Origin: an uncultured Cellulophaga sp.
Lineage (GTDB): Bacteria; Bacteroidota; Bacteroidia; Flavobacteriales; Flavobacteriaceae
NCBI GenBank assembly: GCA_947491225.1
Contig: CANLIE010000030.1
Location: 1 to 37,711 of the forward strand
Direction: 5' to 3'
Length of the DNA stretch: 37,711 nt
Part shown: one piece after another, positions 34,497 through 37,711 of the stretch
How positions within the stretch are numbered: position 1 is the stretch's first letter
Layout: every line of letters begins with the position of its first letter
Translations under genes and position numbers: made by a program
Notes under the pieces: generated by a model
What the model was told of the DNA's origin: nothing
Databases searched by the model: none
The model's input: only the letters and a program-made list of their open reading frames with translations

Positions 34497-35597
34497 TTAC
34501 AAATTCTTTATCTGAATGTTATAAAAAGCATCCGTTTGTTGTTTTAACAATTTTTCAGCCTGTTGTTTTTTGTAATTGTATATTTCGTTTTCTTGTTCAA
34601 TGTCATCATACACCTTTTTATTTATAGCAGCATCTGTATCCATTAACGTTTTACGTTGTTCTACTTTTTGGGTAATCCATTTCTTAACTATACTTTCTTC
34701 CTCTTCTAGCTTATAATCATAAGTGCCCTTTGGAGATAGTAATTTTGCTATTATAGGAGATGTTTCTATTGCTAGAAACAATAAGAAAATAAAGAAAGAC
34801 GGTAGCCAAGGTAATTTATTAAGAGCCGTAATACGAGCCATTAACCCGTCAAAACCATCAATGATTGGCTGAGAATTAGTAATATTAGCTGCATATTCCG
34901 TATCTAGTGCTAAAATTTGATTTTCCAAAGTAGCAATTTTGGTTTCATTAATTTCTTTTAATGCTTGTAGTTCTTTTAAGGAAGCATCATATTTTTCTCT
35001 TTTTTCCTTATAGACAGGCCCTTTACCCAAGAGTTTAGTGCCTTCCCTTCCTTCTGCTTCTGCAATGAAAGTATTGTACAAAGCATTGGTCTCTGTTTCT
35101 TTGGTTAAAACCTCAGTCTTTAAATTATTTATGGATTTATTTAACGCTTCTTTTTTAGGATTGTATTGTAGTGCTATTTGTTCCTTATTAGCTAGAGTTA
35201 AGTCATTTTTTTGTTCTAGTAAAACCTGATTAATTTCTTTTTCAAAAATTTTTAGTTCTAAAGGTTTCGAAATTACGATGGCAATAATAACTGCCAAAAT
35301 AATACGTGGTGTAGCTTGTAACAATTCCCTTTTAAAGTTGTCACTTTTTTTAATGGTAGAAACAATAAAACGGTCTAAATTAAAAATAAGTAAGCCCCAT
35401 ATAAGACCAAAAAAGATGGCCGTATAAACGTTGTCAAAAACTGTAAATAAGGCATAGCTACTTGAAATAAAAGCCATTACGGCAGTAAAAAACACAGTTG
35501 CACCTATACCTGCATATTTGTTTTGCTCACCGTTAGAGCAAGTTTCTAGGAGTGTAGCATCTGCCCCAGAGCAGAGAATAAAAAAGCGTTTAATCAT
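34497..35597 (-). CDS. DUF4407 membrane protein
   Basis: This 366-aa protein matches the DUF4407 plan. An N-terminal cytoplasmic stretch (FFILCSGADATLLE) is followed by helices at about 28-50, 60-78 and 97-112, then a long charged coiled coil (about 120-255). A fourth helix (WLPSFFIFLLFLAIETSPII) and a charged, coiled C-terminus follow. The NLDRFIVS motif after helix 2 is the family mark. Function is unknown. It is transcribed alone, 117 bp upstream of the 513-aa gene and on the same strand. Confidence 0.88.
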   Translation of the reverse strand: MIKRFFILCSGADATLLETCSNGEQNKYAGIGATVFFTAVMAFISSSYALFTVFDNVYTAIFFGLIWGLLIFNLDRFIVSTIKKSDNFKRELLQATPRIILAVIIAIVISKPLELKIFEKEINQVLLEQKNDLTLANKEQIALQYNPKKEALNKSINNLKTEVLTKETETNALYNTFIAEAEGREGTKLLGKGPVYKEKREKYDASLKELQALKEINETKIATLENQILALDTEYAANITNSQPIIDGFDGLMARITALNKLPWLPSFFIFLLFLAIETSPIIAKLLSPKGTYDYKLEEEESIVKKWITQKVEQRKTLMDTDAAINKKVYDDIEQENEIYNYKKQQAEKLLKQQTDAFYNIQIKNL

Positions 35598-35895
35598 AAT
35601 ATGTTCTCGTTTTTGATGATTGATGTACCTATTGTAACGCAGGAAGTAATGATTTGTTATACAAAAGCCCTATGCTCAATAATTTTTCTCCATTCCAATA
35701 TTAAAAATTGAAACGACGGTTTTATGGAGTCTTTAAGATTCATTACAAAACTCTACTGCATAAAGCGGGTTTGAGTGAAAAATATTTGTAGGAAACTATT
35801 AAATTATATGGGATTTATCATATGGGATTTAACAATATTAATTTTTTTAAAGCGTTATCTTACTATTATAAACCAATCTTACATAAATATAAACT
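35598..35895. other. Divergent intergenic region with a short tandem repeat
   Basis: Nearly 300 bp separate the DUF4407 gene from the small hypothetical gene, and no ORF is seen. ATATGGGATTTA occurs twice, at 35806-35817 and 35820-35831, separated by TC (14-bp period). It lies about 65 bp before the next ATG and could be a binding site pair. Confidence 0.5.
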
Positions 35896-36345
35896 ATGAA
35901 GTTAAAAATTTTATCCCTTTTGGCAATTTCCCTATTTGGAATGAATAATATTATTGGTAGAGCTAAGATTCCAATTCCATACGGAGAGAAAGAAAAAATA
36001 GTAAAAATAGTAGATCTTCCAGATACTGAAGAATTTCAGTTAGAAGATGGTAGATTCTTTGATATTGGTATAAAGTATACAATTAGTCATATTGTATGGT
36101 TGCCATACAGTAATACAGAGCCCATAGTTACTGGATATGTAGATGATGAGACTTTTGTTGAATTAACTGAAGAAGAAATTAAGCAGATTGCCTCCTTCGC
36201 AAAAGTTGAAATTCCAAATGATGCTTCTGCATCATTCTTTGATCGTATTGGAGGTAAGATTATATTAGGGATTTTGTTACTAATAGTAGTATATGGAATT
36301 TATTCTAGTTACTTTGGTAAAAAAGAGGATGAAAAAAACACATAA
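35896..36345 (+). CDS. Small membrane-anchored hypothetical protein
   Basis: This 149-aa protein has an N-terminal signal peptide (residues 1-22). An exported domain of about 95 residues follows (VDLPDTEEFQLEDGRFFDIG, ISHIVWLPYSNTEPIVTGYVDDETFVEL). A C-terminal transmembrane helix (IILGILLLIVVYGIYSSYF, about 122-140) and a short charged tail (KKEDEKNT) end it. The likely layout is a periplasmic domain held by the C-terminal anchor. I do not recognise the family, and it has no neighbours on its strand. Confidence 0.6.
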   Translation: MKLKILSLLAISLFGMNNIIGRAKIPIPYGEKEKIVKIVDLPDTEEFQLEDGRFFDIGIKYTISHIVWLPYSNTEPIVTGYVDDETFVELTEEEIKQIASFAKVEIPNDASASFFDRIGGKIILGILLLIVVYGIYSSYFGKKEDEKNT

Positions 36346-36457
36346 TAATATAGTGTAATTTTAAGTAGAGTATAGAGGTTATTTAAATTAAATAGCTTCT
36401 ATACCCTGCTCTAATCTATACTAATTAGTCAACCCTTAAAAAGGTCATATTAAGTTG

Positions 36458-37434
36458 TTAGGTACTATTTTTGTTTTTGAATATTGATAGAAATCGCCAA
36501 CAGCAGATATTTTGTATTTCAAGATAGACCCAAAGAGCTTCATTTTTGAGCTTTTTCATCAACGCCTCTACCATTATACCCTTCTTTTGGGTAAGAACCA
36601 CCGATGCCTTGCTCCCATAGTCATATTTTTTTATGTGCCTTGCCCTCACTCATACAATACACCTCTGGTTTATGCAGGCTATAGATTTTATTCTTACTGT
36701 TGCTCTGTTGAGCAAGTACCTTTTTAAAGATTTCCAGTTGAGTAGTACAGACTCTGTTGGGCAACTTGCGCTCCAGTTCCCTTACTAGACATCTAGCTAT
36801 AGTCTTGAGTTTTCGTTTTGAGGAATTGGCCTTTTTCCTTGGTTTGGGATGTACGCTATTATAAGTGTCTCTGACCAATTGTTTTGATATTCGTTTGTAG
36901 CTCCTTCGCAACTTGATGTTCTGCCTCTTTACCATTTTTACGCACTTGTCAATAGTTTTTTTGTGCAATTTCGCATCCGTGGGGTAGGTAATATTCTTCT
37001 CTTGTGCTGTACTGTCTGTCAATACTTACATTGGAATCCTTACCATCCCTACCGTGTTTGTCGATTGAATGCTTGAATATCTTCTCCACACCCTGCTTAC
37101 CTATACGGTGCCTAAAATGAACAAGGTCGCTTGTAGCACAGGGCTTGCTTCCATTGTTGAACAGCAATTCCTCCAAAGTATTGAAAATAGACGTTCATTT
37201 CCCAATGTTGTTCTACTAAAACTTCGTCTGACAGATTGTAAATAGCCTTTAGTATCAATAATGAAGTCATTAAACGTATTGGATGAGCTGGGTGACCTTT
37301 CTCTGAATACAAACGAAATAATCCCAATCAATCCTATAAGTTAGAAGATATAATTTGTTATTGGGATTTAGCTGTTCTTTTAAGGTAGGGGCTAGGAAAT
37401 GTAACTAATTTTCTGGCTTGTTTTTTGAACGCAT
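36458..37434 (-). pseudogene. Broken IS5-type transposase gene
   Basis: Pieces of an IS5/IS1182-like transposase of the Bacteroidota type lie in order across three frames. The apparent start is ATG at 37434, followed by a stop after nine codons; then come LKEQLNPNNKLYLL and RIDWDYF. RLYSEKGHPAHPIRLM follows in another frame, then SDLVHFRHRIGKQGVEKIF, QEKNITYPTDAKLHKK and LKTIARCLVRELERKL, and KKYDYGSKASVVLTQKKGIMVEAL after an A7 slip at 36630-36636. The frame then jumps to MKKLKNEALWVYLE, which looks like the C-terminus, so about 170-200 catalytic residues seem deleted. It cannot be functional. Confidence 0.85.
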
Positions 37435-37437
37435 TTG

Positions 37438-37472
37438 ACAAGGTTTTACACCATAAGTTAAGAAAACCTTGT
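37438..37472. repeat. 10-bp inverted repeat upstream of the transposase
   Basis: ACAAGGTTTT (37438-37447) and AAAACCTTGT (37463-37472) form a perfect 10-bp stem with a 15-nt loop, 4 bp before the apparent transposase start. It could be an IS leader hairpin or part of the element's end. A matching left end was not found. Confidence 0.6.
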
Positions 37473-37711
37473 CTTTTAGGCAAAATTTATATATTAAAAA
37501 ATAACTGTAAGTAATTTATAATCAATGTTTTATTTCTTTTTAAGGCTCGACTAGTTAACTCCCAAGCTTCCTGTGGTGACACATTAGCTTTAATCAATTT
37601 ACCTTTAGTTTCTATCTGAGGTTATAATAATACAGTTCCGCGCTAGCATATCCGAGCGAGCGGATGAACCCTAACAGGGTGGAATTTTTCTTAAAGACAA
37701 AAAATCAGTAT
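37473..37711. other. Right-edge region with structured segment, no gene identified
   Basis: On the minus strand a start-less frame of about 43 codons (IETKGKLIKANVSPQEAWEL...) ends near 37491. It may be the stump of another gene, but no family is recognised. ATCCGAGCGAGCGGAT near 37650 is a GC-rich imperfect palindrome, followed by ACCC-TAAC-AGGGT, unlike the AT-rich surroundings. The window ends in this region. Confidence 0.35.

Noticed and set aside
36370-36402. Terminator after the 149-aa hypothetical gene
   Set aside because: TATAGAGG...CTTCTATA forms an imperfect hairpin but has mismatches and no T run.

Overview
The window looks like chromosomal DNA from a marine-type Flavobacteriaceae (Bacteroidota). 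The grounds are very low GC, near-absent Shine-Dalgarno signals, TAnnTTTG-type -7 promoter boxes, and gene types typical of that phylum: HemJ next to HemH, a DUF1460 protein, a DUF4407 protein, a PolB-like 3'-5' exonuclease, a BrxA/B bacilliredoxin, and AraC proteins with a non-sugar N-domain. Species cannot be named from this alone. Most of the window is ordinary core genome. The accessory signal lies in the intergenic gaps and at the right edge.

Layout. 1-4.6 kb: a left-edge fragment, then two leftward secreted-protein genes (a DUF1460 amidase-like protein and a very long TraB/GumN protein). 4.8-6.4 kb: hemH-hemJ, the last two steps of protoheme synthesis. 6.4-7.2 kb: a non-coding gap holding one copy of a dispersed ~195-bp repeat and the remains of a probable IS630-type transposase. 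7.2-13.7 kb: a CNNM/CBS transporter overlapping an O6-alkylguanine repair gene, an AlbA_2/HATPase protein, a PolB-like exonuclease, an EEP-family hydrolase and hflX. 13.7-14.1 kb: a gap with two strong terminators and a possible small RNA between them. 14.1-17.1 kb: a TPR protein, an NTF2-like protein and a lipoprotein as a pair, an NAD-dependent threonine dehydrogenase-like SDR, and tRNA-Arg(CCU).

17.6-19.9 kb: a leftward ABC operon (ATPase, FtsX-type permease with histidine-rich loops, small DUF3299-like secreted protein) that may handle zinc or another metal. 20-25.4 kb: a stress and envelope cluster with an AraC regulator, an MscS channel, Dps, a 54-aa DUF1328 membrane protein, a small acidic lipoprotein, a small outer-membrane beta-barrel and an aldehyde dehydrogenase. 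25.8-29.3 kb: CtpA-type protease, dCMP deaminase, HupE/UreJ-like membrane protein and a TerB/DnaJ protein, all leftward. 29.4-31.3 kb: bacilliredoxin, PlsC acyltransferase and an HD phosphohydrolase, rightward. 31.4-35.6 kb: a PA0069-type radical SAM protein, a 513-aa secreted protein of unknown function and a DUF4407 membrane protein. 35.9-37.7 kb: a small anchored hypothetical protein and a badly decayed IS5-type transposase.

No CRISPR array, prophage, secretion system or complete recognisable defence locus was found. The less ordinary signals are a family of imperfectly palindromic ~195-bp intergenic repeats (three clear copies, plus one interrupted by a REP-like insert), the histidine-rich ABC permease operon, a candidate small RNA between two terminators, and two genes whose -7 box lies only 4 nt before the ATG.
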